A stretch of DNA of 64,000 bases from JADFOI01 sp965218935 (GCA_965218935.1 CBDCMH010000007.1:434001-498000), one strand, 5' to 3'. Numbered from the stretch's first letter, positions 17,174 to 25,318 are shown. Notes: generated from the letters alone by a model not told the origin. Made by a program: numbers and translations.

Positions 17174-18604
17174 ATGTGCTACCATATGCCCATACCTATG
17201 AGGCGAAACCGTTCTCGATTTCGACCGTTTCTCGCCGCCTTCCTGTTCTTCGCTTTTGCCCTGCTGGCAGAAGCCGTTGGATCACCTGTGGCTGGCGTCC
17301 CGGACGTTGAACTCTTCCTGCAGGCCATCCACTCGGATAAGGACACTTCGGAGGAAGCGTTGGAGCAGATCGCTTCAGCATGGAAGAACAACTACGCGGT
17401 GATGATTCTGGATCTGACGCGGGCCATCCAGTGGCGACGCGAGGCGCCACCGATCTTGCGACGCCTGGTCCGGTTTTTAGAAAAACAGACTGGGAAGCGA
17501 TTCGGCGGTGATCTCGTCCGCTGGTGGGAGTGGGTCTGGTCGCTCCCCTATGACCCGCATCCCGATTACGCCCTCTTCAAAGGCATACTTTACAGTAGCA
17601 TTGACCCCAACATGCGCCATTTCTTCCCTTCCGGCGTTTCTTCTCTTATTCGCCTGGATGAAGTGGACTGGGGGGGGGTGCCGGTCAACGGTATTCCGCC
17701 GCTGATTTATCCCAACCACTTCGCGGCTTCAAAGGCCAGATACCTCAAGGATTCCCATATTGTCTTCGGCCTTGCTGTGAAAGGTGAGGCTCGAGCGTAC
17801 CCCCGACGCATTCTGGCATGGCATGAGATGGCCAGAGACAGAATCCAGGGAGTGGAACTCACCATCGTATACTGTACGCTCTGCGGCACCGTCATTCCCT
17901 ACGAAAGTGAGGTGGGAGGAAAGCTCCTGCGTTTTGGCACCAGCGGATTTCTCTACCGTTCCAACAAGCTCATGTTCGACGAGGAGTCGATGAGTCTCTG
18001 GTCCAGCCTGGAGGGAAAGCCGGTGATCGGCAGCCGGGTGGGGTTAAACCTGCAGCTTCGATCTCTTCCCGTTGTGACAACCACCTGGGGAGAATGGAAG
18101 GCGCAGCATCCGGACACGACTGTTCTGTCGCTCGAAACGGGCCACCAACGCGATTATTCCGAAGGTGCGGCTTACCGGGGGTATTTTTCAACGGACCGCC
18201 TGATGTTCCCCGTCTCCAAGAGGGATCGTCGCCTCAAGAACAAGCAGGAAGTCCTGGTGATGTTGCTCGACTCTTCCGCAAAAGAAGGAGCGGTGGTTCC
18301 CCTGGCGATTTCCACGCGGTTTCTCGAAAAGCGTCCCCTTTATCATGGCCAGGCAGCGGGCCAAGGTTTCGTGGTGATTACCAGCGCCAACGGCGCCAAC
18401 CGGGTCTACAGCGGCACCGAGCAATTCGTCCGTCTCCAGGGGAGCAGTCGCGTTGAGGATGCCCGCGGTCGCATCTGGAAATTGACAGAAGACGCCCTGG
18501 TTCTGGAGGAGGATCCTCGGACCTCCCTGCCTCGCCTCTCCGCACAGCGTGCCTTCTGGTTCGGTTGGTTCGCCCAGTTTCCGGACACCCTTCTCATCAA
18601 ATGA
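17174..18604 (+). CDS. DUF3179-domain exported protein
   Basis: After an N-terminal hydrophobic segment (FRPFLAAFLFFAFALLAEAV) the protein of about 476 residues has the DUF3179 signature: FGLAVKGEARAYPRRILAWHE, VELTIVYCTLCGTVIPYE with the CxxC pair, LLRFGTSGFLYRSNKLMFDE and SLWSSLEGKPVIG. The biochemical role of DUF3179 is unknown; export through the inner membrane is likely. I chose ATG 17174 (AAGGA 9 nt upstream) over the GTG at 17135 and ATGs at 17186 and 17198. It is the first cargo gene inside the island. Confidence 0.85.
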   Translation: MCYHMPIPMRRNRSRFRPFLAAFLFFAFALLAEAVGSPVAGVPDVELFLQAIHSDKDTSEEALEQIASAWKNNYAVMILDLTRAIQWRREAPPILRRLVRFLEKQTGKRFGGDLVRWWEWVWSLPYDPHPDYALFKGILYSSIDPNMRHFFPSGVSSLIRLDEVDWGGVPVNGIPPLIYPNHFAASKARYLKDSHIVFGLAVKGEARAYPRRILAWHEMARDRIQGVELTIVYCTLCGTVIPYESEVGGKLLRFGTSGFLYRSNKLMFDEESMSLWSSLEGKPVIGSRVGLNLQLRSLPVVTTTWGEWKAQHPDTTVLSLETGHQRDYSEGAAYRGYFSTDRLMFPVSKRDRRLKNKQEVLVMLLDSSAKEGAVVPLAISTRFLEKRPLYHGQAAGQGFVVITSANGANRVYSGTEQFVRLQGSSRVEDARGRIWKLTEDALVLEEDPRTSLPRLSAQRAFWFGWFAQFPDTLLIK

Positions 18605-18639
18605 GTGTTTGGGGTTCAGACTACTTTTACTGATTGAAG

Positions 18640-18840
18640 TCAGTTCGTAGGCACCAGACGTTTGAGTTCTTCAAACTAGTTGAGGACGACATTGATTTGG
18701 GCGGATTGGCTGCCTTCTGCTGCCTTGATCATCAGAAAATGTTGTGCGTCGTGGGAGATGTCGTAGTAGGGATTTCCAGCAGAGATCCTTGTGGTCACAT
18801 ACCTTCCTTCATTGCAAAACGGCGAGGGAGGACCCCCATT
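18640..18840 (-). pseudogene. relic of a TolB/WD40-type C-terminus (kinase-associated family)
   Basis: In one minus-strand frame I read GRYVTTRISAGNPYYDIS, then HDAQHFLMIKAA and QINVVLN, a TAG stop, then FEELKRLVPTN and a TGA. The ending closely resembles the common SPDGQRFLM...VVLNWFEELKRLVP terminus of TolB-like propeller proteins, often fused to serine/threonine kinases in Acidobacteria. The Trp codon TGG before FEEL has become TAG. No start or upstream body of the gene remains, so this is a decayed fragment. The upper boundary is approximate. Confidence 0.6.
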
Positions 18841-18865
18841 GGGTTGATTCCAGGTTGCAGAAACG

Positions 18866-20233
18866 TCAGTCATCGTCGATGGCCAGCGGTTGCACGAGTG
18901 GCACGATCCAAGAGGCCGGTTTGAGCGTGCGCGGCTCCCTTGCAAGATCCACAGTTGGATCGATCAGCGACTGGGGTTCACGCCCGTTGAGCGAGGCCTC
19001 GACCCTCGCTCGGACCTCGACCTGGCCGCGCCCAGCTTTTCGCATCTCATCCGCGAGGTAGTGCGCGAACTGCAGGATCATGTCTGGTCTTGCGGACATC
19101 TTGTCCTCCTGCCAGGAGTGCAGGTGGTCGCTAGGATCAACCAACCAAGTTTTCGCATCAGTCGGGTCGGTCACGACGAACACTGCAAACGCGTCTTTGT
19201 CGCGCAGCTTCATGTGCCAGGCAAACCGGTGGCCTTCCTCGGTCCAGCTCACATATCCTGGGTACAGGTAGTGCCTGAGGGGCACGAGGCATTGGATCAT
19301 CACGTACAGGCCCAGCAACACCAGCGCGGCGTGCTGGCGCTGGTGGAGAGAGACGGGGACTGGAGACTCAGGGGGCCCAGGGCTTAGGGCCGGCCACCAC
19401 CGTGCGAACAGGCGTCGGGGCCAATCCGGCGGGAAAAAGAGGGCCGTTGCCGCGATCATGAACCAGGGGAAGATTCCGATCGAGAACATCCGCGCATTCA
19501 TCAAGTGAAACAGGAAAGCTGCCCCGAAGGCAAACCAGCGCGTCCGGCGCCACAGCAGAAAGGGAACGACGAGGAGGTCGAACAGGAGCCCGCCATGGTT
19601 GAGCAGGTAGACCATCCATTCTTCGGTAAACAGTGACCCAATAAGCGGAAAGTCGGTGCGACGAGCCAGCCACGCGCGGAACGGCTCGCCTCGGACCCAG
19701 TCGGCGTTCAGCTTGGCCACACCGCCGTAAAAATAGGCAATACCGATCTGCGCACGCAGGACCCACAGCGCCCATGCCGGTGCAGTTTGGGACCGGATGG
19801 AGGGTCGCCACAGGGCATCGAGCGAGGCAGCACGGTGGGCAGGGATGAAGATCATAAGGAAGCTGATCAGGCAGATGAGGTAGAAGTGGTTGAGGTAGCG
19901 TGCCTGTTCGAGTAGGAAGGCATAGGTGAAGCCCAGGAAAAAGAGCGTGGCGCTGATACGATACCCGAGGCCCAGGATGATGAGGATGGCGAGGGCACCG
20001 AGGGCCACCCAGTGCAGATACATACCGGAACCGCCCCAGGGGCGGACCCAGTCGAAGCCATAGTAGGTGAAGTTGAGCGCGGGGTTGATCCAGTAACGTG
20101 GGATCCAGCCGTGGTCAAAGTAGCGATACACCTCCCACAGCATGATGGCGCCGAAGGCAATGCGGAAATACACCAGCGAGAGGATGTCCACCGGTGCAAA
20201 GAGGCGGTTGGGGAGCGAGCTCAGTGTCCTCAT
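18866..20233 (-). CDS. HTTM-domain membrane protein (vitamin K-dependent gamma-carboxylase homologue)
   Basis: The 455-residue protein has the horizontally transferred transmembrane (HTTM) domain: LVYFRIAFGAIMLWEVYRYF at the start, EQARYLNHFYLICLISFLMI, then WVLRAQIGIAYFYGGVAKLN, whose AYFYGGVAKLN is characteristic, and LLFDLLVVPFLL. The hydrophilic C-terminal part (about residues 320-455) has the usual W...HRFAWHMKLRDK segment of gamma-carboxylase homologues. Bacterial members have unknown substrates. It is convergent with the DUF3179 gene; the relic at 18640 lies between them. Confidence 0.87.
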   Translation of the reverse strand: MRTLSSLPNRLFAPVDILSLVYFRIAFGAIMLWEVYRYFDHGWIPRYWINPALNFTYYGFDWVRPWGGSGMYLHWVALGALAILIILGLGYRISATLFFLGFTYAFLLEQARYLNHFYLICLISFLMIFIPAHRAASLDALWRPSIRSQTAPAWALWVLRAQIGIAYFYGGVAKLNADWVRGEPFRAWLARRTDFPLIGSLFTEEWMVYLLNHGGLLFDLLVVPFLLWRRTRWFAFGAAFLFHLMNARMFSIGIFPWFMIAATALFFPPDWPRRLFARWWPALSPGPPESPVPVSLHQRQHAALVLLGLYVMIQCLVPLRHYLYPGYVSWTEEGHRFAWHMKLRDKDAFAVFVVTDPTDAKTWLVDPSDHLHSWQEDKMSARPDMILQFAHYLADEMRKAGRGQVEVRARVEASLNGREPQSLIDPTVDLAREPRTLKPASWIVPLVQPLAIDDD

Positions 20234-20572
20234 CGTGAGCTTCCAGACTTCTCACCACGCATTATACCTCGCAGCCATGCTGTAAACGGTTGCTGTACAA
20301 GGTGGACGACATTTTTCGGGAGGATCATCTATCGCTCGACCCAGGATGACTCTTCGTTATGCGCACCTTTCGGCGACACACAAGCATGACTCGATTTGTC
20401 TGATTGATAAGGCTTAGGGGGCTACATGGACTCGCTAGGTGACACATCTAGTGACACAGCCAAGATTTTGAGGTTTCGACGATCGTCGTAAGTAAAAGAA
20501 AAATATGGCTCCCCACTCTGTGCGATACCAAGAACTTTTCAGGAACAGTTTGAAATCTAAACGGGACGCGAT
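20234..20572. other. intergenic spacer
   Basis: About 340 nt separate the HTTM gene start from the MerP-like gene end. I see no gene. A short imperfect direct repeat (CTAGGTGACACA, then CTAGTGACACA) is present at about 20435-20458. Confidence 0.5.
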
Positions 20573-21088
20573 TTAAGGTGGAGCCTGGAACTCTTCGACC
20601 GTTAATGTCGGTGACTGACCTGAGTCGCCGGGTCGGAGTTTTCCGGTCACACGAACTTCTGTTCCGACCAAGTCCACCCCCTTTGAGAGCCTTTCTTCAT
20701 ATTCTCCACCTGCTAGCAGAAACGGACTTGGAAGCCCTGGAACTTCCAATTCGAGGTATTCCTTGCCTTCGACGAGAGTCCCGTCGACGCTCAAAATGAT
20801 CTCAGTTGCTGAGAAGCCTGCTTCCTCAATGACTCTGGGGATGCCTACGGGGTCGAACGATTTCCCCTGCTCAGGAAACACCTCGGCTGTCCCCTTCACC
20901 AAATTTACGCTGACATGATCAACGCCATCCAGGCGTTCGAGGGCCTTTCGGGCCCCTCGGGCTCACAAACCTCATATCATGCCATCGACTTGGACCGTGG
21001 TCTTCACCACTTGGGCTGAAACCGGAATGGTGAAAAGAAGGCTCATTAATATCAAAAGAAACCAGATTCTTCTTGTTATCCTGTTCAT
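20573..21088 (-). CDS. MerP-like heavy-metal-associated protein with two in-frame UGA codons (UxxU), candidate selenoprotein
   Basis: From an ATG at 21088 preceded by GGAGGA, one frame gives a signal peptide (RIWFLLILMSLLFTIPVSAQ), an HMA domain (VQVDGMI-UGA-GL-UGA-ARGA, then ERLDGVDHVSVNLVKGTAEV and VIEEAGFSATEI), and an extra C-terminal domain of about 75 residues (KEYLELEVPGLPSPF, GTEVRVTGKLRPGD). Total 171 residues. The UGAs at 20972-20974 and 20963-20965 fall exactly at the two metal-binding cysteines of GMxCxxC. Everything else in the domain is conserved and no other stop occurs. A hairpin follows at once. I infer selenocysteine insertion; two parallel C-to-UGA mutations in a dying gene is the alternative. 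HMA proteins of this type bind Hg(II) or similar soft metals in the periplasm and pass them to MerT. Confidence 0.78.
20938..20959 (-). promoter_or_regulatory. putative bacterial SECIS hairpin
   Basis: Reading the minus strand, 3 nt after the second UGA comes a 6-bp stem CGAGGG/CCCTCG, a bulged G, a 2-bp CC/GG stem and the loop CGAAA. The loop starts about 21 nt after the first UGA and 12 nt after the second. Bacterial SECIS elements lie just 3' of the UGA, with a short apical stem and a G among the first loop bases, as here. Stem and bulge are seen; SelB binding is inferred. Confidence 0.5.
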
Positions 21089-21129
21089 TTTAGTCCTCCA
21101 AAGAGCTTAGATATCTTCAGGCCCAGCGC

Positions 21130-22053
21130 TTAGAACAAAAATCTCAATCCAATGAGAAAAGTCGATTCAGGCTCCGGTTGCGTACCGTTTAAAGCCTTGA
21201 TCACCGGGATTGGAGCAGAAAATTCGACTAGGAACCTGTCCTTTGGGAAGTACTGTATTCCCGGAGAAATCGAAAAAGTTGTCCCGCCCGAGTCGGCAGT
21301 CTGAATCTCACCGTTGCTGGAGTGTGCTTGCCAGGTGCCGTTGAACTCCAACATCAAATATGCTCCGTGGCGAAACAGGCTCTCATAAAGCTTGCGCCAC
21401 CAGCCGGCGTTGGAGGCAGCATTGCCCTCAGAGATGAGAAAGTAGGCGGGAACCACATCAAACCTGGCACGGTTGCCCATTTTCATGCCCTGATCGTTCC
21501 GGGTCGCCAGGGTGTACTGGAAATCACTGGTTAGTACATATTTGAGCCTCACCGCCTTTTCAAATATCAATCCGGCGGTGTAAGCAACGGCCCCCGTCGA
21601 AAACCGCTCGGCACCCGTAGGGAGCTGGATGCCGAAGACTCCCGAGAGCCGTGTCAGCCCTCCTGGGGAATTGCGGCTGAAGAGCCCGTCATACTGGACT
21701 ACAAACTGGGAATCAGGCAAGCCATTGAGGTTGCTTTCCCGAACTTCCGTCCCCATGCGGCTGTTGATGTCTAGGCTCATGTAAGGCTGGATGGCAATTA
21801 CCGTCCACTGGGGATAAAACCCATAAACCAGGGCCAGGGGCGTCACATATCGAGTGACCTCTCTGGATTGCCCCTCCTCTTGAAAAGAGGTGTGCTCGAC
21901 CTTGAGGAAGGAGCGAATCAGGGTTCCACGATGAAACATCGTCCTGCCACCTGGGGCTATGATGGCCTGGGCGTGAAGATTTAGGCTTGAAACTACCACA
22001 CACCCAAGAAATAAAAGAAACATGAGCCGGCGCCCTGTTCGGTCTCTTGTCAT
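21130..22053 (-). CDS. outer-membrane beta-barrel protein of the MerT/MerP-like operon
   Basis: The ATG at 22053 has GGAGGGAAGT directly upstream. A signal peptide (LMFLLFLGCVVVSSLNLHAQ) precedes many amphipathic strands (YVTPLALVYGFYPQWTVIAI, FQYTLATRNDQGMKM, GTTFSISPGIQYFPKDRFLV) and a typical barrel end, STFLIGLRFLF. It resembles the Phenol_MetA_deg-like outer-membrane family of about 300 residues (307 here). Its place between the MerT-like and MerP-like genes suggests a channel or metal-related outer-membrane component, which is not a standard mer function. The gap to the MerP-like gene is 41 nt. Confidence 0.75.
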   Translation of the reverse strand: MTRDRTGRRLMFLLFLGCVVVSSLNLHAQAIIAPGGRTMFHRGTLIRSFLKVEHTSFQEEGQSREVTRYVTPLALVYGFYPQWTVIAIQPYMSLDINSRMGTEVRESNLNGLPDSQFVVQYDGLFSRNSPGGLTRLSGVFGIQLPTGAERFSTGAVAYTAGLIFEKAVRLKYVLTSDFQYTLATRNDQGMKMGNRARFDVVPAYFLISEGNAASNAGWWRKLYESLFRHGAYLMLEFNGTWQAHSSNGEIQTADSGGTTFSISPGIQYFPKDRFLVEFSAPIPVIKALNGTQPEPESTFLIGLRFLF

Positions 22054-22088
22054 ACTTCCCTCCAAATGTCTCTTCGGCTGTCTACCAG

Positions 22089-22550
22089 TCAGTGATTGAA
22101 ATAGCCTTGATCTCTCATCCAGCCAATCCCCCAAAAGTTCAAGACCACAGCCAAGGTGTAAAGAGAAAGGGACAACCAAAGAATCCGTCGGTTCCAGCGA
22201 GTAGCGGTTGAGCAGGCACTCTCGCTACCACCTACCGGAACCTCACAGACGTCGCCTTGCGATGTCTGACGAAAGTACACTAGGTAGAAACCTACGGCCA
22301 ATAGCCCCCCGCTCAGCGCAAAATACCACATCTCGTAAACCCCAAAAGTTTCCCACCCAGGAATGGAGGTAAAGAAGGTCAGTACGGTAGTCAGACCAAA
22401 GCCGAGTAAGACTAATAGGGCTGGAAGGGCACAACAAAAGAGGGTAGTAAGCGAGGCAAAAAGCGCCGCGTAAGCTGAGGCAATTTCTGCCAGGCTAGTA
22501 CGTCGAGTCGCGACATTGGTGTCATTTTCTAGGATTGCGTTATCTTTCAT
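22089..22550 (-). CDS. MerT-like metal transporter
   Basis: The 153-residue inner-membrane protein has MerT features: the vicinal Cys39-Cys40 in the first helix (TTLFCCALPALLVLLGFG), a second helix region (WYFALSGGLLAVGFYLVYFR), a loop with Cys102 and Cys113 (GDVCEVP and SACSTA), and a third helix (RRILWLSLSLYTLAVVLNFW). MerT accepts Hg(II) from MerP through its first cysteine pair and moves it inward. The substrate could be Hg(II) or another soft metal; no merA or merR is nearby. It is 35 nt upstream of the barrel gene in the same operon. Confidence 0.8.
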   Translation of the reverse strand: MKDNAILENDTNVATRRTSLAEIASAYAALFASLTTLFCCALPALLVLLGFGLTTVLTFFTSIPGWETFGVYEMWYFALSGGLLAVGFYLVYFRQTSQGDVCEVPVGGSESACSTATRWNRRILWLSLSLYTLAVVLNFWGIGWMRDQGYFNH

Positions 22551-22653
22551 CTTACACCAATTTTCCTGGAGTGATTAATTCTCCAGAATGAGTTCAATTC
22601 GTGTTGAAAACAACTTTCCTGAGAGTAGGAAGAAAAGCGAAACAGGAAAGGAA

Positions 22654-23010
22654 TCAAATGAGGAAGGAAGCGTTCAGAAGATACACTTCTCCTGGAGGAA
22701 GTGCCTTGTCAACTTCAATTCTTGTAGGCCCGTGGATCAACTGGAGATGAGGGCCTAGTGGCGGCGTTAAATGCTCGTTCAAAACGATAGGGACACTGAA
22801 AGAGCTTTGTGGCGGTGCCTTTTCAAGAACCGCTAGAGATTCGTCTAGTCCAAATTGACACATCTTCTGGCAGTGATCCGGATCCCGAGAAGCTCCAGCC
22901 ATCTGAAGTACACAGTCAAGGTCCATAAAAGTGCGGCATACAGAAAGGCCAACGCCCAGGAGGCCCAATACAAGTAAAAGAGTGAGTGCCAGACTCCCAA
23001 CTTTCTGCAT
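22654..23010 (-). CDS. exported four-cysteine protein, first gene of the MerT/MerP-like operon
   Basis: A 118-residue protein begins with a hydrophobic signal or anchor (SLALTLLLVLGLLGVGLSV). Four cysteines follow (C25, C33, C47, C51), the last two as CQKMC with a nearby His46, a plausible soft-metal site. The rest is Pro-rich and ends in LPPGEVYLLNASFLI. I recognise no family. Position at the head of the operon suggests a role in metal handling. TATAAT at 23019-23024 (minus strand) lies only 8 nt before the ATG, so the transcript could be nearly leaderless. Confidence 0.65.
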   Translation of the reverse strand: MQKVGSLALTLLLVLGLLGVGLSVCRTFMDLDCVLQMAGASRDPDHCQKMCQFGLDESLAVLEKAPPQSSFSVPIVLNEHLTPPLGPHLQLIHGPTRIEVDKALPPGEVYLLNASFLI

Positions 23011-23018
23011 TTTCGCTC

Positions 23019-23047
23019 ATTATACACGTTGAGCCTTAAGATTGGGA
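23019..23047 (-). promoter_or_regulatory. candidate promoter of the MerT/MerP-like operon
   Basis: The minus strand carries a perfect -10 TATAAT at 23019-23024. TTCCCA, 18 nt upstream, is a 4-of-6 match to the -35. The IS at 23058 begins only about 10 nt beyond it and may have replaced native upstream control. Confidence 0.4.
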
Positions 23048-23057
23048 AGAGCGCGAA

Positions 23058-24549
23058 TTGCCTCATCAAAAATCTATTCGAAATGGATACGTTGCCTCAT
23101 TAAAAAATCTATTCGAAATTGCCTGGCCCTGAGCAGGGGAATAGAAGTGTCCTCCATGAAGGAATGGAGGGCACCAATGAGGTTAACGATGGCAGAAAAG
23201 CGTGTATTGATCAAAAGTTTTGCCCCCCGCTACCGGAAGAAGGGCAAGAAGGTGAAGGGGGAAGTGTTGACGGAGTTTACCCAAATGACGGGCTACAACC
23301 GCTGCTATGGAGCCTATCTGCTTCGCCACCAGGGCAAGCGGATCCGGTTGAGCCCCAAGCTGGTGGCGGTAGGGGATATCGGCAAGAGAGTACGGCGAGA
23401 GCGGGCCCGCAAATACGACCAGAAAGTTCTAAAGGCGCTGACGATGATCTGGGAGATACTGGACTATTTGTGTGGCAAACGTCTGGTCGCGATTTTGCCG
23501 GAAGTGGTACCCATTTTACAAAGACATGGGGAACTGAAAGTGGATGCCAGCACCCATGAGCGGTTGATGCAGATCAGCGCCGCCACCATCGATCGGCTGC
23601 TGGAGCCCGAAAGGTGCAAGCACCGTCTCAAAGGACGATCCGGAACCAAGCCGGGAACGCTGCTCAAACACCAGATTCCGATCAAGCGTTTCGCCGACTG
23701 GCAGGAGGATCGCCCCGGTTTTGTGGAAGTGGACCTGGTGGGCCATGAGGGAGGCCAGGGTCGGGGGGACTACCTTCAAACCCTGGATGTGACGGACGTG
23801 TACACGGGCTGGACAGAGGTCCGAGCGGTGCGCAATAAGGCCCAGGTGTGGGTCCTGGAAGCGATGAAGCTGCTTCAGAAGCGCTCGCCCTTCCCTTGGC
23901 TGGGGATGGCTTCGGACAACGGCAGCGAGTTCATCAACAAGCACTTGATTCGTTTTTGTGAGCAGGAAAAGATCAGCTTCAGCCGAACCCGCCCCTCGCG
24001 CAAGAATGACAACCCTTATGTGGAGCAGAAAAACTATTCGGTGGTTCGGCGGGCCGTGGGTTATGCTCGCTACGAGGGAGAGCGAGAACAGGAGCTGGTG
24101 AACGAGTTGTACGATCGGCTGCGACTGCAGATCAACTTTTTCAAGCCGGTCATGAAGATGGTGGCCAAGCAACGTCGAGGGTCTCGGATCTGGAAAAAGT
24201 ATGATGTGCCGAAAACTCCCTACCGGAGGATCTGCGAGTCCCCTGAGGTGGCGGACAAGATCAAGCGGGAACTGGCCCGAGAGTATGAGAAGCTCAATCC
24301 GGCCCAGCTGGCACGGCAGATCGGCTGGCTTCAGAATTGCCTTTTGCTCAAACCGACTCCTGAGCAGAAGAAACGATGGGAAGCGGGCTGGATGTGAAAA
24401 TCTTTCTCTTGCTGCAGGCTGCGGGTGTTGGGCAAGGGGTTGCCACTCCTCTGGTTGGTGCTTTTTACCACCACTTTTTGCAATCCCTTTCGGATAGATT
24501 CTTAGTGAGGCAACGAATACCCTTTGGAATAGATTTTTACGTGAGGCAA
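23058..24549 (+). mobile_element. insertion sequence with doubled terminal repeats (about 1.49 kb)
   Basis: Each end carries two tandem copies of a unit beginning TTGCCTCA and containing AAATCTATTC. The left copies start at 23058 and 23092. The right copies are inverted, ending at 24515 and 24549 (TGAGGCAA). One transposase gene lies between. Flanks GCGCGAA and CGGGCAG show no clear target duplication. It sits in the upstream region of the MerT/MerP-like operon, transcribed away from it. ISfinder family not assigned. Confidence 0.8.
23177..24397 (+). CDS. rve-domain DDE transposase (ISNCY-like)
   Basis: About 406 residues: an N-terminal region with LTEFTQMTGYNRCYGAYLLR, then an integrase core with the first Asp in FVEVDLVGHEGG, the second in ASDNGSEFINK and Glu in NDNPYVEQKNYSVVRR. 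This N-terminus and the YVEQKN motif match a family usually annotated as transposase/integrase catalytic protein of unclassified IS. I prefer ATG 23177 (GGAGGGC 6 nt upstream) to the ATG at 23156. The frame is intact. Confidence 0.85.
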   Translation: MRLTMAEKRVLIKSFAPRYRKKGKKVKGEVLTEFTQMTGYNRCYGAYLLRHQGKRIRLSPKLVAVGDIGKRVRRERARKYDQKVLKALTMIWEILDYLCGKRLVAILPEVVPILQRHGELKVDASTHERLMQISAATIDRLLEPERCKHRLKGRSGTKPGTLLKHQIPIKRFADWQEDRPGFVEVDLVGHEGGQGRGDYLQTLDVTDVYTGWTEVRAVRNKAQVWVLEAMKLLQKRSPFPWLGMASDNGSEFINKHLIRFCEQEKISFSRTRPSRKNDNPYVEQKNYSVVRRAVGYARYEGEREQELVNELYDRLRLQINFFKPVMKMVAKQRRGSRIWKKYDVPKTPYRRICESPEVADKIKRELAREYEKLNPAQLARQIGWLQNCLLLKPTPEQKKRWEAGWM

Positions 24550-24672
24550 CGGGCAGAAAGGCCAGCTGCCTGAGTAATCCTGGGGGAGAAATGGGCCTAT
24601 TTCTGCTTGCGTCTTATGCGGAGGATATTATGCTGGTTAGCATACGCATCGTTAGGGCCATTTATCAGAACC

Positions 24673-25308
24673 ATGAGTGATATTAACGAATGGGCAAACA
24701 CCGAGCACGCGCTGCAGTATTTGGCTCGTGCGGATCAGATTCCGCATCGCACGGAAGGCGAGGCTGTGGTGCTGGAGTTCGTCCCGAAGACGGTTGAACG
24801 AATACTTGATCTAGGAACCGGAGACGGTCGCTTACTGGCTTTGCTGCGGATTGACAGGCGGGACACAGAGGGCGTCGCACTCGACTTTTCTCCAGCCATG
24901 CTGGACGCCGCACGTGAGAGATTTCGTGGCGACGAGAAGGTTCAGGTGATCGAGCATAATCTGGACGAACCCCTGCCCGATCTCGGCCGATTCGACGTGA
25001 TCGTATCGAGCTTTGCCATACATCACTGCACCGACGAACGGAAGAAGGCGCTCTATTCCGAGATCTACACTGCGTTATCGCCCGGTGGCATCTTCTGTAA
25101 CCTGGAGCATGTGGCACCCGCAACCACCGAACTGCACGAAAGATTTCTGCGAGCGCTCGGAGCCACCGAGGCAGATGAAGATCCTTCCAACAAGCTTGTT
25201 AGTGTAGAGACTCAGCTTCAGTGGCTGCGCGAGATTGGATTTGAGGACGTGGACTGCCACTGGAAGTGGCTGGAGATGGCCCTTCTTGGAGGAGCGAAGA
25301 AAGGATGA
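24673..25308 (+). CDS. class I SAM methyltransferase (cassette-like)
   Basis: The 211-residue enzyme shows motif I in ILDLGTGDGRLLAL, the acidic residue in GVALDFSPAMLD, motif IV in FDVIVSSFAIHHC and LSPGGIFCNLEHVA after it. Acceptor substrate unknown. The ATG at 24673 starts MSDINEWANTE; an upstream in-frame ATG at 24607 adds a poor extension. No strong ribosome site precedes it. An attC-like site follows the stop by 10 nt, and a GTTAGG about 20 nt precedes the start, so the gene has the layout of an integron cassette. Confidence 0.78.
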   Translation: MSDINEWANTEHALQYLARADQIPHRTEGEAVVLEFVPKTVERILDLGTGDGRLLALLRIDRRDTEGVALDFSPAMLDAARERFRGDEKVQVIEHNLDEPLPDLGRFDVIVSSFAIHHCTDERKKALYSEIYTALSPGGIFCNLEHVAPATTELHERFLRALGATEADEDPSNKLVSVETQLQWLREIGFEDVDCHWKWLEMALLGGAKKG

Positions 25309-25318
25309 CTCTCGCATG

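Noticed and set aside
20573..20902. A 109-residue cytoplasmic protein starting at a TTG
   Set aside because: It is only the downstream part of the HMA protein; signal peptide and domain start lie upstream in the same frame beyond the two UGAs.
20573..21088. Simple pseudogene explanation for the two TGA codons
   Set aside because: Not excluded, but both stops fall on the metal-binding cysteines and no other damage is seen, so selenocysteine is preferred.
23516..24172. Minus-strand frame of 218 codons
   Set aside because: Antisense to the rve transposase core with its catalytic residues on the plus strand.
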